A stretch of DNA of 64,000 nt, taken from positions 2,480,001 to 2,544,000 of the forward strand of contig NZ_LT607755.1 in the NCBI RefSeq assembly GCF_900090275.1, given 5' to 3'. This document shows positions 1 to 9,254 of the stretch, in pieces. A program made the translations under genes and the position numbers. Position 1 is the stretch's first letter. Every line of letters begins with the position of its first letter. Source of the stretch: Micromonospora zamorensis. GTDB taxonomy: Bacteria > Actinomycetota > Actinomycetes > Mycobacteriales > Micromonosporaceae. The notes below the pieces were generated by a model. It worked only from the letters and a program-made list of their open reading frames with translations, did no database searches and was not told where the DNA came from.

Positions 1-248
1 GGCAGCCGGTCGACCCAGACTCCGGCCGGCAGACCGATCAGCAGGAACGCGGCGGTGCTCAGCGCACCGAGCAGCCCCACCTCACCGGGGCTTGCCGACA
101 GCAGGGAGACGGCCAACACCGGCACGGCCAACTGGCCGATGTGGAAGCCGACGCCATCGATGAGGGCGGCGGTGTAGAGCAGTCGGAAGGAATTCGGCCA
201 GGGGTTGGCCTGGTCCGTCGATCCGGTCGTCGTCGAGGCGGTGGTCAT
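1..248 (-). CDS. MFS transporter, N-terminal part (runs off the window)
   Basis: The reading frame opens with ATG at 248 and runs leftward out of the window, giving about 82 residues. After a Thr/Ser-rich start it shows a first membrane helix (LLYTAALIDGVGFHIGQLAV), a second (GLLGALSTAAFLLIGLPAG) and then the loop start VWVDRLP. The G-x-x-x-D-R pattern after helix 2 is typical of the major facilitator superfamily, which exports drugs or metabolites by proton antiport. It is divergent from the regulator at 321, a common exporter/regulator arrangement. Substrate cannot be told from this fragment. Confidence 0.8.
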   Translation of the reverse strand, partial: MTTASTTTGSTDQANPWPNSFRLLYTAALIDGVGFHIGQLAVPVLAVSLLSASPGEVGLLGALSTAAFLLIGLPAGVWVDRL

Positions 249-320
249 GCCGCCCACGGTGCCGGCGGCAGCGCCTCGAACCGATAGATTTGACTCTCGC
301 CGAATCCGTCGGGGGCGCCA

Positions 321-1304
321 ATGATGCTGGTCGGTCTGAACGTGCGGGACCTGGCGATGATCCGATTCGCGGTGTCACCGCTCTGGGAAGCTGTGGCGAG
401 CGTGCGGATCATCAAGCGGCCGCGTCAGTTTCCGGAGCATCTGGCCTGGTACGAGCGGGTCCAGCCACGCTTGGCGGGCGTGCGGTGGCAGCTCTTCGCC
501 GACCTGGTGCAGATGCCGACGCCGATCATCCCGACCTTCGTCTGCCCGCCGCCGGCCACTTCGCAGCCCACCCTCGACATCGAGTTGGCGTCCCTCGTCG
601 CCACCCCTGCCGAAGCGGTGCGGGCCAGCCTCGACGCGCTGCCCGGGCCGAGGTCGTCACCTCTGGCGGCGCTCTATGCCGACCCGCCGAGTCACCTCGA
701 TCGGCTGGCCGAGGCCATCCGGGCGTACGTCGACGCGGTCATCGCACCCTACTGGCCCCGGATGCGCACCCTGCTGGAGCGGGAGGTGCTACTCGGTGCA
801 CAGCGCATGGCCACCGACGGGGTTCATGGTCTGCTCAATCACCTCGACCCCTTCGTCCGGCTGAAGGCCGACACGCTGTCGGTGGAGCACATCACCCAAA
901 GTGGCACGGTGCGACTCGACGGGCGGGGCCTGCTGCTCGTACCGTCGGTATTCAACGGCCGCCGGGTGTGGTCGAATTTCGGCTCTCCTGGACAACCGGT
1001 GCTGCGCTTCCCGGCGCGGGCGGTGGCCACCCTCTGGGAACGGGATCGGACCCCGCACGGGCACGCGCTCGCCCGGGTCCTGGGTCGGACCCGCGCGGCG
1101 CTGCTGCACGAGTTGGCCGTACCGACCTCGACTCTGGAACTCGCCGAACGGTGCCAGCTCACCTCGGGCACCGTGTCCCAGCACCTCGGCGCGCTGCGTG
1201 ACGCCGGCCTCGTCGGCACCCACCGGGTCGGACGCTTCGTCCTCTACGCCCGCACAACCGCAGCCGAGGCGCTGATCGCCGCCAACGGTACGGCTGTCAC
1301 CTGA
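321..1304 (+). CDS. ArsR-like winged-helix transcriptional regulator (DUF5937 type)
   Basis: 327 residues. The last 75 or so residues form a winged helix-turn-helix (ELAERCQLTSGTVSQHLGAL followed by a GLVGTHRVGRFVLYART wing), while the first 240 residues look like the DUF5937 ligand or accessory region found with this HTH in actinomycetes. ATG codons at 321 and 324 are both possible starts. It is divergent from the MFS exporter fragment with only about 72 bp between the starts, so it probably controls that exporter and itself. No cysteine pair typical of metal-sensing ArsR is visible, so the signal is unknown. Confidence 0.82.
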   Translation: MMLVGLNVRDLAMIRFAVSPLWEAVASVRIIKRPRQFPEHLAWYERVQPRLAGVRWQLFADLVQMPTPIIPTFVCPPPATSQPTLDIELASLVATPAEAVRASLDALPGPRSSPLAALYADPPSHLDRLAEAIRAYVDAVIAPYWPRMRTLLEREVLLGAQRMATDGVHGLLNHLDPFVRLKADTLSVEHITQSGTVRLDGRGLLLVPSVFNGRRVWSNFGSPGQPVLRFPARAVATLWERDRTPHGHALARVLGRTRAALLHELAVPTSTLELAERCQLTSGTVSQHLGALRDAGLVGTHRVGRFVLYARTTAAEALIAANGTAVT

Positions 1305-1453
1305 GACCGGTCGGCGCGGCCCGTCAGGTCGGATGGCGCGCCTCGGCAGTATGACGCTTCCGCTATGTCGGACATCGGTCGCCCGGGCTATAGCATTCAC
1401 GTACATCGATGACGGTGGCCGGTGGCCGCCGGGCGACCGCAGGGGAGTGCGTG

Positions 1454-2635
1454 ATGTTCCGACGACAACTGAGACGTACGGCGATGGCCATGCTGGTGGC
1501 CGTGCTGGCGGCAGCCGGGGTGCAGCTCGCCACGGGCGCTCCGGCCGCCGCCGTGCGGACCGTCTACTACGACGCGAGCCGGACCGGTGAGTTCCGCACC
1601 AACTTCGACCAGGCGGCGCAGATCTGGAACAGCCGGGTCAGCAACGTCCGGCTGCTGGCCGGCACCCCGGCCAGCATCACCATCTACGTCGACGACGGCT
1701 GGCCCCGGGCGCAGCCGACCGGCCTCGGCTCGGGACGGATCTGGATGGGCCGCACGGCCGTCAACCAGGGCTACGACCGTAACCGCATCGCCGCCCACGA
1801 GATCGGGCACATCCTGGGCCTGCCGGACCGGCGTACCGGACTGTGCACCGACCTGATGTCCGGCAGCAGCGCCCCGGTGTCCTGCCGCAACGCCAACCCC
1901 AGCTCGACCGAGGCGAGCCGGGTGAACTCGCTGTTCGCCGGCAGCCTGGCCGCGCCGGCCAGTACGACGTACACCTGGACCGGCGACTCCAACATCGAAC
2001 CGTTGGTGGTCGGCGGCCGACCGGCGTCGGAGAACTACCCGTTCATGGTCTACGTCTCCGGCTGCACCGGCACGCTGATCAAGGGCAACTGGGCGGTCAC
2101 CGCCAAGCACTGCTCGACGCCGTCCTCGGTGCGGGTGGGCAGCGTCAACCGCTCCAGCGGCGGGACTGTGGTGCGGGTGACCCGTGCGGTCAACCACCCG
2201 AGCGTCGACGTCAAGCTGCTGCAACTGGCCAGCGCGGTCACGTACGCCCCGGCACCGATCCCGAGCACCTCCGGCGCGGTCGGCACCGCCACCCGGATCA
2301 TCGGCTGGGGCCAGACCTGCGCGCCCCGGGGCTGCGGATCGGCACCGGCGGTCGCCAACGAGCTGGACACGTCCATCGTGGCGGACAGTCGGTGCTCCGG
2401 CATCAACGGCCCGTACGAGATCTGCACCAACAACACCAACGGCAATTCCGGCGCCTGCTACGGCGACTCGGGTGGGCCGCAGGTGCGCCGCGTCAACGGA
2501 GTGTGGAACCTGATCGGCGCCACCAGCCGGGCCGGCAACAACAACTCCACCTGCGCCACCGGCCCGTCCATCTACGTCGACCTGCCGTCCATCCGGTCCT
2601 GGATCTCCACCCAGGTCGGCGGTCTGCCCGTCTGA
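1454..2635 (+). CDS. Secreted bifunctional protease: snapalysin-like metalloprotease fused to trypsin-like serine protease
   Basis: 393 residues from ATG 1454 (a GTG at 1451 is an alternative; starting earlier would put a charged tail before the signal peptide). Residues 1-33 form an export signal with an RR pair. Residues 35-163 match the M7 snapalysin fold: H115-E116-x-x-H119-x-x-G-x-x-D125 zinc motif and the family's YYDASR start. Residues 186-393 are a chymotrypsin-fold S1 protease starting VVGG, with catalytic H219 (TAKHC), D252 (HPSVDVKLLQL) and S339 (GDSGGP). Both active sites look intact. Snapalysin is normally a stand-alone secreted enzyme of about 140-220 residues, so the fusion is unusual. 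It probably digests extracellular protein. Confidence 0.9.
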   Translation: MFRRQLRRTAMAMLVAVLAAAGVQLATGAPAAAVRTVYYDASRTGEFRTNFDQAAQIWNSRVSNVRLLAGTPASITIYVDDGWPRAQPTGLGSGRIWMGRTAVNQGYDRNRIAAHEIGHILGLPDRRTGLCTDLMSGSSAPVSCRNANPSSTEASRVNSLFAGSLAAPASTTYTWTGDSNIEPLVVGGRPASENYPFMVYVSGCTGTLIKGNWAVTAKHCSTPSSVRVGSVNRSSGGTVVRVTRAVNHPSVDVKLLQLASAVTYAPAPIPSTSGAVGTATRIIGWGQTCAPRGCGSAPAVANELDTSIVADSRCSGINGPYEICTNNTNGNSGACYGDSGGPQVRRVNGVWNLIGATSRAGNNNSTCATGPSIYVDLPSIRSWISTQVGGLPV

Positions 2636-2654
2636 CCATCAAGGACAGTGCAGT

Positions 2655-2679
2655 GGGGACGCGCGCACGACGCGTCCCC
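2655..2679 (+). terminator. Hairpin after the protease gene
   Basis: A 9-bp stem (2655-2663 pairing with 2671-2679) with a 7-nt loop lies 20 bp after the protease stop codon. No T-run follows, which is common for actinomycete terminators. Confidence 0.5.
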
Positions 2680-2760
2680 GCTCGCGGCGTGTTGGGGTCA
2701 CCCCACGCTGTCGCCCATGGGATACGGTGCGTGGCATCTCGACACATCCGAGGTGGACCC

Positions 2761-3408
2761 ATGCCTGCCCTCGTCGCCCTCGCGCTGACCCTCGCTCTCG
2801 CGCCCACGCCGTCCCCGTCGGCCACCTCAGGTCCGGTCGCTGACCTCCTCGGTGGCGTCGGCCGGATCGTCGACGACCTCCTCGATGGTGGCGACCCGCC
2901 GAGCACGGCGCCAACCGCGCCCCCCACGCCGAGCCCGACGGCGGTCACTGACCAGCCCAGCCCGGTGCGGCCAACCGCGGCCCCCACGCCCGCGGGGTCG
3001 TCGGCCGCCGTCCAGGTCCCGGCCGCTCCGGTCGCACCGGCTCGACCCGCCGGTGGCGAGGTCACCGGCACCCGGGAGGCAACCGTGCCCCGCCGTGACG
3101 GTGCCCCTCCCGCTCCGGTCACCCCGCCGACGCTCGCCAGCCCCGCCCGCGACAGTTGGCCGCCGGTGTCCTACGTGCTGGTCCTGGCTGCCATGGTCGT
3201 GTTGGCCGTGTGGCTCCTGCGCCGCCGTCCGTCGGCCCCCGCCGCCGCACCCGCGCCGGATCTCGCACCCGCACCCGCGCCGGATCCCGCGCCGGATCCT
3301 GGACCCGTGCCGGACAATGTCAGCCGGTTGCCGACCAGCCTCAACGCGATCTACGAGCTGGGCCGGCTGGACGAACGGCTCGCCCAGGAGCGCGGTCGCC
3401 CCACCTGA
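2761..3408 (+). CDS. Pro/Ala-rich membrane-anchored protein of unknown function
   Basis: 215 residues from ATG 2761. A short hydrophobic start (ALVALALTLALAP) looks like a signal segment. It is followed by a long Pro/Thr/Ala linker, one clear membrane helix near residues 140-160 (VSYVLVLAAMVVLAVWLLRR) and a second Pro-rich cytoplasmic tail that ends in a helical LNAIYELGRLDERLAQERG segment. Codon use is like its neighbours. No catalytic motif is seen. It could be a small cell-envelope anchor; function is unknown. Confidence 0.6.
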   Translation: MPALVALALTLALAPTPSPSATSGPVADLLGGVGRIVDDLLDGGDPPSTAPTAPPTPSPTAVTDQPSPVRPTAAPTPAGSSAAVQVPAAPVAPARPAGGEVTGTREATVPRRDGAPPAPVTPPTLASPARDSWPPVSYVLVLAAMVVLAVWLLRRRPSAPAAAPAPDLAPAPAPDPAPDPGPVPDNVSRLPTSLNAIYELGRLDERLAQERGRPT

Positions 3409-3455
3409 GGCGCCCGCCGGCCTCACGCCCCACGACATCGCTCGAGCTGGCCGCG

Positions 3456-3596
3456 GTGATGCGCGAGGGGCGGCGATCGCGGATCCGTCGGCGGGTTGCC
3501 GGCGCCGGGGCTGCGACGCTCGTGGCGGGCGTGGCCACCGTTGTCGTCGTGGTGGCGGTCGGTGCCGCCGGCTCTGACACGCCGCCGGCTGGTCGC
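3456..3596 (+). pseudogene. Possible truncated membrane-protein fragment
   Basis: From GTG 3456/ATG 3459 the frame encodes a basic segment (MREGRRSRIRRRVAGAG) followed by a membrane helix (TLVAGVATVVVVVAVGAAG). This resembles the basic-then-helix N-terminus of actinomycete anti-sigma-type or lipoprotein genes. Past about 3600 the frame simply runs antisense through the sensor kinase and stops looking like a protein. It is probably the leftover 5' part of a gene cut off by the kinase locus, or chance. Confidence 0.3.
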
Positions 3597-6368
3597 TCAG
3601 GCCGGTTCGGCCAACCGGCGCTCGATGGTCACCGTCGTCCCCTCGAGGGTGGAGACCAGCCGCACGTCGCCGTACGCGTTCATCAGCAGCGCGCCGCGTC
3701 CCCGGTCCATCGCCGGTCGCCGGTCCCGCCAGGTGCCGAAGTCCCGTACCGAGATCCGGACCAGGCCGACACCGACCTGGACCCGCACCCGCACCTCCGG
3801 ACGGCTGGGCCGCTGCGCGTGCTCGACGGCGTTGTTCATCGCCTCGGACGCGGCGAGCAGCAGATCCTCCAGCACGTCCGGGTCGACGTCGAGGTCGCCC
3901 AGCGTCCGCCGGACGTCCCGACGCATCATCGCGGCCGAGGTGGGTGCGGACGGGTACGCCCACCTGACGTCCAGGACGTCGCCGAGCCCGTTCCGGTCGG
4001 CCGGAGCCGCCGGCACCACTGACGTGTCGCCGACGGGTTCGACCGCCGAAGCCGGTGCGATGGCGGTGACCTCGGCTGGTCGCGTCGTCGCCGTTGCGGC
4101 GTCGACCGTCGCTGGATTGGCGGCGATGCGGTCGCGGGCCCGCCGGATGGCCGCGCGGATCCGCGCGATCAGCTCGGTCGCGGCGAACGGCTTCACCAGG
4201 TAGTCGTCGGCGCCCAGGCTCAGGCCCTCCACGCTGGCCTCACCGCCGGCACGGGCCGAGAGCACCAGCACCGGCAGTGCCCGGGTCGCCGGGTCCGCGC
4301 GCAGCCTGCGCAACAGGTCGAAGCCGTCCATCACCGGCATCATCACGTCGGTCAGGACCAGGTCTGGCCGCTCCCGGTGGATCTCGTCGAGGGCCTGCCG
4401 GCCGTCGGTGACGGCCCGTACCCGCCAGCCCTGCCCGGTGAGCAGCCGGGTGAGGTACGCCCGCATGTCGCTGTTGTCGTCGGCGACCAGGATCCGGGAC
4501 CCGGCCAGCTCGTCCACCGCCGGGCCGATCGTACGGTCGGGCTCCGTCACACTGCCGTCCGGTTCGGCGAGCCAACCCATCGCCTCCTCGACAGCGGCGC
4601 GGGCGGCGTCGCCCCGCCCGTTCACCGGCGGGCCGGTCAACGCCGTTCGGCGCGCCGCCGACCAGGGAAGCGCCACGGTGAAGGTGCTGCCGACGCCCAC
4701 CCGGCTGGCCACCCGGACCTCGCCGCCCTCCAGCCGGGCCAACTCGTGCACCAGGGCCAGGCCGATGCCGGTGCCCTCGTGGCTGCGTGAGCGGGCGCCC
4801 CGCACCCGGTGGAAGCGTTCGAAGAGTTTCGGCAGGTCCTGGTCGCCGATGCCGATTCCGGTGTCGGCGACGGTGAGGCGTACCTCCTCGTCGTCGGTGT
4901 CCAGGGTGACCCGGATCCGGCCGATGAACGTGTATTTCAGAGCGTTGGAGAGCAGGTTGGTGACGATGCGTTCCCAGTTGACCGGGTCGATGGTGACCGG
5001 CCGTGGCAGCGGTGGGCAGGCCACCTCCAGGGTCAGCCCGGCCCGCTCGACGGCGGCCCGGAACACGCCGGCCAGCTCGGTGGTGAGCGCGGACAGGTCG
5101 ACCGCGCGGGCCTCGCTGCGGGCCCGCCCGGCCTCCAGGCTGCTGAAGGTGAGGAGGCTGTTGACCAGCGTCAACAGTCGGGTGGCGTTGCGCCACGCGG
5201 TCTCCGCCCGCTCCCGCTGGACGGGGGCCAGGGGTGCTGTGGCGTCGGTGAGGGCGTCGGCCAGTGGGCCGAGCATGAGGGTCAACGGGGTACGGAACTC
5301 GTGGCTGACGTTGGCGAAGAAGTCGGTCTTGACCCGGTCCAGTTCGGCCAACGCCTCGACCCGACGCCGCTCCTCCTCGTACTCCTGGGCGTTGCGCAGC
5401 GCCACGGAGATCTGCTGCGCCAGCAGCTGGTTGAAGGACCGGTACGCCTCGTCGAGCCCTCGGCTGGGGCTGACCCCCGCCAGCAGGACACCGAGCGGCT
5501 GGTCCTCGTCGCCGGAGGGGAGTGGCAGCGCCAGCGCGGTGCGGACCAGGTCGCCCCACGGGCCGGCGGGCAGTGGCAGCCGTTCGGCGACGTCGGTCAC
5601 CTGGGTCGGGCGGCCCTCGGCGGCGTCCGGCAGCCCCCAGGCGTACGCGACCGGGCCGGGGTCGGCCAGCTCCACGGTGTCCGGGAGTGCCCCCTCGTGT
5701 CCCTGGTCGCCGCCCGTGCAGGCGAGCCGCCGCAGCACCGTGCCGTCGCGCAGGTAGATGGCGGCGAACGGCACGTCCAGCGGGTGGCTGTCGATCGTGT
5801 CGATCAGCCGGGCACCGGTGGCGTCCACGTCGACGGTGCGCCCGTCGCCGAGAACGGACAGGTCGCGCAGCAGGCGCAGACGGCGTTCGCCGACCACCTG
5901 CTCGGTGACCTCGCTGCACACGGTGAACACCCCGACGGTGCGGCCCTCGTCGTCGCGGGCCGGCGCGTGCGAGACGCTGAAGTACGCCTCCTCGCGGTAG
6001 CCGGCCCGCTCCAGCAGCAGTTGCAGCGCGGGGACCCAGCTGGCCACCCCGGTCGCCATGGCCTGCTCGATCAGCGGGGCGAGCACGTCCCAGCCCTCGG
6101 CCAGTGTCACCCGCACGTCGTTGCCGAGCGCGGCGGGGTGCTTGTCGCCGATCAGCGTGGAGTACGCGTCGTTGTAGAGCTGGGAGAAGTCGTCGCCCCA
6201 GAGCAGCAGCATGGGGTAGCGGGAGGAGAGCACGAGCCGGACCGCGGCGCGCAGGCTCTGTGGCCATCCGCTGACCGGACCCAGTGGCGTACGGGCCCAG
6301 TCCAGCTCCGCCATCAGCCGACCGGTGTCACCGCCGCCGCTGAACAGGTCGATGCTGGGTCGTGTCAC
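3597..6368 (-). CDS. Hybrid sensor kinase: PAS-GAF-HisKA-HATPase-receiver-RsbW-like ATPase
   Basis: 923 residues. In order: a PAS-like sensor (about 20-150), a GAF-like region (about 170-330), a HisKA dimerisation helix with phospho-His near 356 ([15 protein letters not shown]), a HATPase domain with N-box [10 protein letters not shown] near 470 and a later GTGIGLALV box, a receiver domain with phospho-Asp near 674 ([17 protein letters not shown]) and KPF lysine, then a second GHKL ATPase of the RsbW/anti-sigma type (about 780-923, [12 protein letters not shown]). No membrane helix is seen, so it is cytosolic. The last domain suggests output through anti-sigma or partner-switching control rather than a DNA-binding regulator. 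No cognate regulator gene is adjacent. Confidence 0.9.
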   Translation of the reverse strand: MTRPSIDLFSGGGDTGRLMAELDWARTPLGPVSGWPQSLRAAVRLVLSSRYPMLLLWGDDFSQLYNDAYSTLIGDKHPAALGNDVRVTLAEGWDVLAPLIEQAMATGVASWVPALQLLLERAGYREEAYFSVSHAPARDDEGRTVGVFTVCSEVTEQVVGERRLRLLRDLSVLGDGRTVDVDATGARLIDTIDSHPLDVPFAAIYLRDGTVLRRLACTGGDQGHEGALPDTVELADPGPVAYAWGLPDAAEGRPTQVTDVAERLPLPAGPWGDLVRTALALPLPSGDEDQPLGVLLAGVSPSRGLDEAYRSFNQLLAQQISVALRNAQEYEEERRRVEALAELDRVKTDFFANVSHEFRTPLTLMLGPLADALTDATAPLAPVQRERAETAWRNATRLLTLVNSLLTFSSLEAGRARSEARAVDLSALTTELAGVFRAAVERAGLTLEVACPPLPRPVTIDPVNWERIVTNLLSNALKYTFIGRIRVTLDTDDEEVRLTVADTGIGIGDQDLPKLFERFHRVRGARSRSHEGTGIGLALVHELARLEGGEVRVASRVGVGSTFTVALPWSAARRTALTGPPVNGRGDAARAAVEEAMGWLAEPDGSVTEPDRTIGPAVDELAGSRILVADDNSDMRAYLTRLLTGQGWRVRAVTDGRQALDEIHRERPDLVLTDVMMPVMDGFDLLRRLRADPATRALPVLVLSARAGGEASVEGLSLGADDYLVKPFAATELIARIRAAIRRARDRIAANPATVDAATATTRPAEVTAIAPASAVEPVGDTSVVPAAPADRNGLGDVLDVRWAYPSAPTSAAMMRRDVRRTLGDLDVDPDVLEDLLLAASEAMNNAVEHAQRPSRPEVRVRVQVGVGLVRISVRDFGTWRDRRPAMDRGRGALLMNAYGDVRLVSTLEGTTVTIERRLAEPA

Positions 6369-6572
6369 GCTCGACCCGGCCCCATCGCTAGCCCCCGTTC
6401 CGGGCCCGACGACCCCTGCTGGCGTTACCTACCCATCCTGGCACCTCTACTCACCTGTGCCGCCGCCGGTACCCACCGTCGAAGCGGCGGCGGTTCGGGA
6501 CGAACGACCGATGCCCAAAGGATCGACATCTGTAAGTGTCTCGGGTATCTCTCCAACCCCCGAGGAGCCCCC

Positions 6573-8330
6573 ATGAGAGGCAGAACGCTGAGCGCGGGAA
6601 TCGCGCTTGCCGTGTTCGCCGGAATGACGGTGACGCTGGCCGCCCAGCCGGTGGCCGCGTCGCCCATGACCACGATGACGGAGGCCCGGCCGATCGCCGC
6701 GACCGCCGCCGCGTTGGCAGCACCGGACATCTCCGTCAGCAACGTCCAGGCCCACCTCACCCAGTTCAACAGCATCGCCACCAGCAACGGCGGTAACCGC
6801 AGGGCCGGCTCGGCCGGCTACACCGCCTCGCTCACGTACGTCAAGACCAAGCTCCAGTCGGCCGGCTACACCGTCAGCGAGCAGTACTGCTCCAGCTGCA
6901 CGTACCCCTCGAACAACCTGATCGCCGAGTGGCCCGGCGGTCCGACCGACCAGGTGGTCATGTTCGGCGCCCACCTCGACGGAGTCTCGGCCGGCCCCGG
7001 CATCAACGACAACGCCACCGGCTCGTCCACCCTGCTGGAGAACGCGCTGGTCCTGGCCGCGCAGAACCCGACCATGACGAAGAAGGTCCGGTTCGCCTGG
7101 TGGACCGATGAGGAGCAGGGGCTCAACGGCTCCCGGTTCTACGTCAACTCGCTCAACACCACCCAGCGCGGCTATATCAAGGGCTACTACAACTTCGACA
7201 TGGTCGGCTCGGTCAACGGCGGCTACTTCATCAACCGGGTCACCTCGACCACGGCGGCGCCGCTGAAGGCGTACTGGGACTCGTTGGGCCTTGCGCCGGA
7301 GGAGAACGTCGAGGGCCAGGGCCGCTCCGACGACTACTACTTCCAGCAGGCCGGCATCCCCACCTCGGGCTACGCCGCCGGGGCCAGCGCCCGCAAGACC
7401 AGCTCCCAGGCGGCCAAGTGGGGCGGCACCGCCAACTCGGCGTACGACCCCTGCTACCACCGCGCCTGTGACACCACCGCCAACGTCAGCGCGACGGTGC
7501 TGAACAGGGCGGCCGACGGTGTCGCGTACGCGCTGTGGCAGCTCGCCGTTGGCGGAGGCACCCCCACCAACGACTTCTCCGTCGCGGTCAGCCCCACGAC
7601 GCGCACCGTCGCGCGGGGCGCCAGCACCACCGCCACGGTGACCACCGCCACCACCGCCGGCTCGGCGCAGTCGGTCAGCCTCTCCGCCTCCGGCGCGCCC
7701 AGCGGGGTGAGCGTCTCGTTCAGCCCGTCCTCGGTGACCTCCGGCGGCTCGTCGACGATGACCCTCACCGCGTCGTCAAGCGCCGCGACCGGCACGTTCA
7801 CAGTGACGGTCACCGGCACCGGCTCGGTCACCCGCAGCGCCACCCTCACTCTCACCGTGACCGGCACCGGCGGCTGCGCCGCCACCCAGGTGATCGGCAA
7901 CGGCGGCTTCGAGAGCGGCGCCACAGTGTGGACGGCGTCCTCCGGCGTTATCACCAACTCCAGCAGCAAGCCGGCCCGGACCGGGTCATACAAGGCGTGG
8001 CTCAATGGGTACGGCAGCACCCGCACCGAAACCCTGTCCCAGTCGGTGACAGTGCCCGCCGGCTGCGCCAGTTACACGCTGTCGTTCTGGACTCGCATCG
8101 ACACCGCCGAGACGACCACGTCCACGGCGTACGACAAGCTGACCGTGCGGATGGGCTCGACCACGCTGGCGACGTACTCGAACCTCAACGCCTCCACCAG
8201 CTACGTCCAGCGCACGCTCAACGTTGCCGCGTACGCCGGGCAGACGGTGACGCTCACGTTCACCGGCACCGAGGACTCGTCGTTGCAGACCAGCTTCGTG
8301 ATCGACGACGTGACGTTGCAGGCGAGCTGA
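6573..8330 (+). CDS. Secreted M28 zinc aminopeptidase with C-terminal beta-sandwich domains
   Basis: 585 residues from ATG 6573, preceded by GAGGAG. Signal peptide 1-29 ends AAQPVAAS. The peptidase domain (about 50-315) resembles Streptomyces griseus aminopeptidase: putative zinc ligands H134 and D146 (GINDNATG), E180/E181 ([13 protein letters not shown]), D209 and H296, the last in a cysteine-bracketed loop (PCYHRAC). A Ser/Thr-rich immunoglobulin-like repeat follows (about 325-425) and then a C-terminal carbohydrate-binding-like or proprotein-type beta domain. It should release N-terminal amino acids from extracellular peptides, complementing the protease at 1454. Confidence 0.92.
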   Translation: MRGRTLSAGIALAVFAGMTVTLAAQPVAASPMTTMTEARPIAATAAALAAPDISVSNVQAHLTQFNSIATSNGGNRRAGSAGYTASLTYVKTKLQSAGYTVSEQYCSSCTYPSNNLIAEWPGGPTDQVVMFGAHLDGVSAGPGINDNATGSSTLLENALVLAAQNPTMTKKVRFAWWTDEEQGLNGSRFYVNSLNTTQRGYIKGYYNFDMVGSVNGGYFINRVTSTTAAPLKAYWDSLGLAPEENVEGQGRSDDYYFQQAGIPTSGYAAGASARKTSSQAAKWGGTANSAYDPCYHRACDTTANVSATVLNRAADGVAYALWQLAVGGGTPTNDFSVAVSPTTRTVARGASTTATVTTATTAGSAQSVSLSASGAPSGVSVSFSPSSVTSGGSSTMTLTASSSAATGTFTVTVTGTGSVTRSATLTLTVTGTGGCAATQVIGNGGFESGATVWTASSGVITNSSSKPARTGSYKAWLNGYGSTRTETLSQSVTVPAGCASYTLSFWTRIDTAETTTSTAYDKLTVRMGSTTLATYSNLNASTSYVQRTLNVAAYAGQTVTLTFTGTEDSSLQTSFVIDDVTLQAS

Positions 8331-8348
8331 CCGCGTACCCGCAGAAGC

Positions 8349-8380
8349 GAGCCGCCGCCGGGGCTTCCCGGCGGCGGCTC
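8349..8380. terminator. Bidirectional terminator hairpin
   Basis: A perfect 14-bp stem (8349-8362 with 8367-8380) closed by a GCTT tetraloop sits between the convergent aminopeptidase and SDR genes and probably serves both. Confidence 0.8.
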
Positions 8381-8393
8381 GTCGCGTTGCGGG

Positions 8394-9101
8394 TCAGGGG
8401 AGCTGCGGGTAGAGCGCGGCGACGCCGCCGGCCAGCCCGGCCTGCACCTGGCGGCTGAGATCGTCGGCGAGGATCTCGTACGCGTCGGCCTCGATGCCGT
8501 CCACCCCGATCCGGGCGATCGTCGCCGGGTCCAGTTTCGGGCCGGTGACGTCCGCGGCCATGTCGGTGTCCAGGTAGCCGACGTGCAGGCCGGAGACCCG
8601 GATGCCCCGCTCGGCGAGCTGGACGCGCAGGACGTTGGTCATCGACCACTCGGCGGACTTGGCGGCGCTGTAGGCCCCGTGGATCGGCAAGCCGAACCAG
8701 GACAGCACGGAGAGCACGTTGAGGATCGTTCCGCCGCCGTTGCCGGCGATGACCGGCGCGAACGCCCGGACCGTCGAGAGGGTGCCGATGTAGTGGGTCT
8801 CCAGCTCCAGCCGGACGAGGTCCAGGTCGCCGTCGAGCAGATCGGTCCGGGTGTCGATGCCGGCGTTGTTGATCAGCAGGTTCACGTTCCCGGCCAGCTC
8901 GGCGGCTGCGGCCACCGAGGCGGGGTCGGTGATGTCGAGGCGGACCGGTGTCACGCCGGGCAGGTCGACGCTGTCGGGGTTGCGGGCGCCGGCGTAGACG
9001 GTGGCGCCCCGGGCGAGGAGTTCGGCGGCCAGGTGTCGGCCGAGGCCACGGTTGGCGCCGGTGACGAGAGCGGTGCTTCCAGCGATCTTCATGGCCGTCA
9101 C
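8394..9101 (-). CDS. SDR family oxidoreductase
   Basis: 235 residues. Classical short-chain dehydrogenase: TGANRGLGRHL cofactor motif near residue 14, NNAG near 79, catalytic Ser in NVLSVLSWFG and YSAAK Tyr/Lys near 144-148. The N-terminal pattern suggests NAD(P)H use. Start is GTG 9101 or ATG 9092 (MKIAGSTALVTG). An inverted repeat lies immediately upstream (9112-9135), so it is probably repressor-controlled. Substrate unknown. Confidence 0.88.
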   Translation of the reverse strand: MTAMKIAGSTALVTGANRGLGRHLAAELLARGATVYAGARNPDSVDLPGVTPVRLDITDPASVAAAAELAGNVNLLINNAGIDTRTDLLDGDLDLVRLELETHYIGTLSTVRAFAPVIAGNGGGTILNVLSVLSWFGLPIHGAYSAAKSAEWSMTNVLRVQLAERGIRVSGLHVGYLDTDMAADVTGPKLDPATIARIGVDGIEADAYEILADDLSRQVQAGLAGGVAALYPQLP

Positions 9102-9111
9102 GCTATCCGAC

Positions 9112-9135
9112 CTGACTTACGTTTACCAAAGTCAG
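9112..9135. promoter_or_regulatory. Inverted repeat operator upstream of the SDR gene
   Basis: CTGACTT (9112-9118) is repeated inverted as AAGTCAG (9129-9135) with a 10-nt AT-richer spacer, in a region otherwise very GC-rich. It lies 11 bp before the SDR start, as expected for a repressor site. No adjacent regulator gene is present. Confidence 0.5.
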
Positions 9136-9254
9136 CTACGTCACGACGGTGACCCCCCTGAATCGGGAATGCGACCCCGAGGCGGCCACAACCCTGCCGG
9201 TGACGGCTCGTATCCTTTCCGCGAACCTCCGCACGAGCCGAGATGGGAGACGGT

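Noticed and set aside
789..1406. Antisense open frame over the regulator at 321
   Set aside because: Typical high-GC shadow frame; its composition is unlike protein, and the plus-strand gene has a clear domain.
4809..6572. Open frame upstream of the aminopeptidase, running antisense through the kinase
   Set aside because: It has low-complexity composition and no start signal; the real gene begins at 6573 with signal peptide and ribosome binding site.
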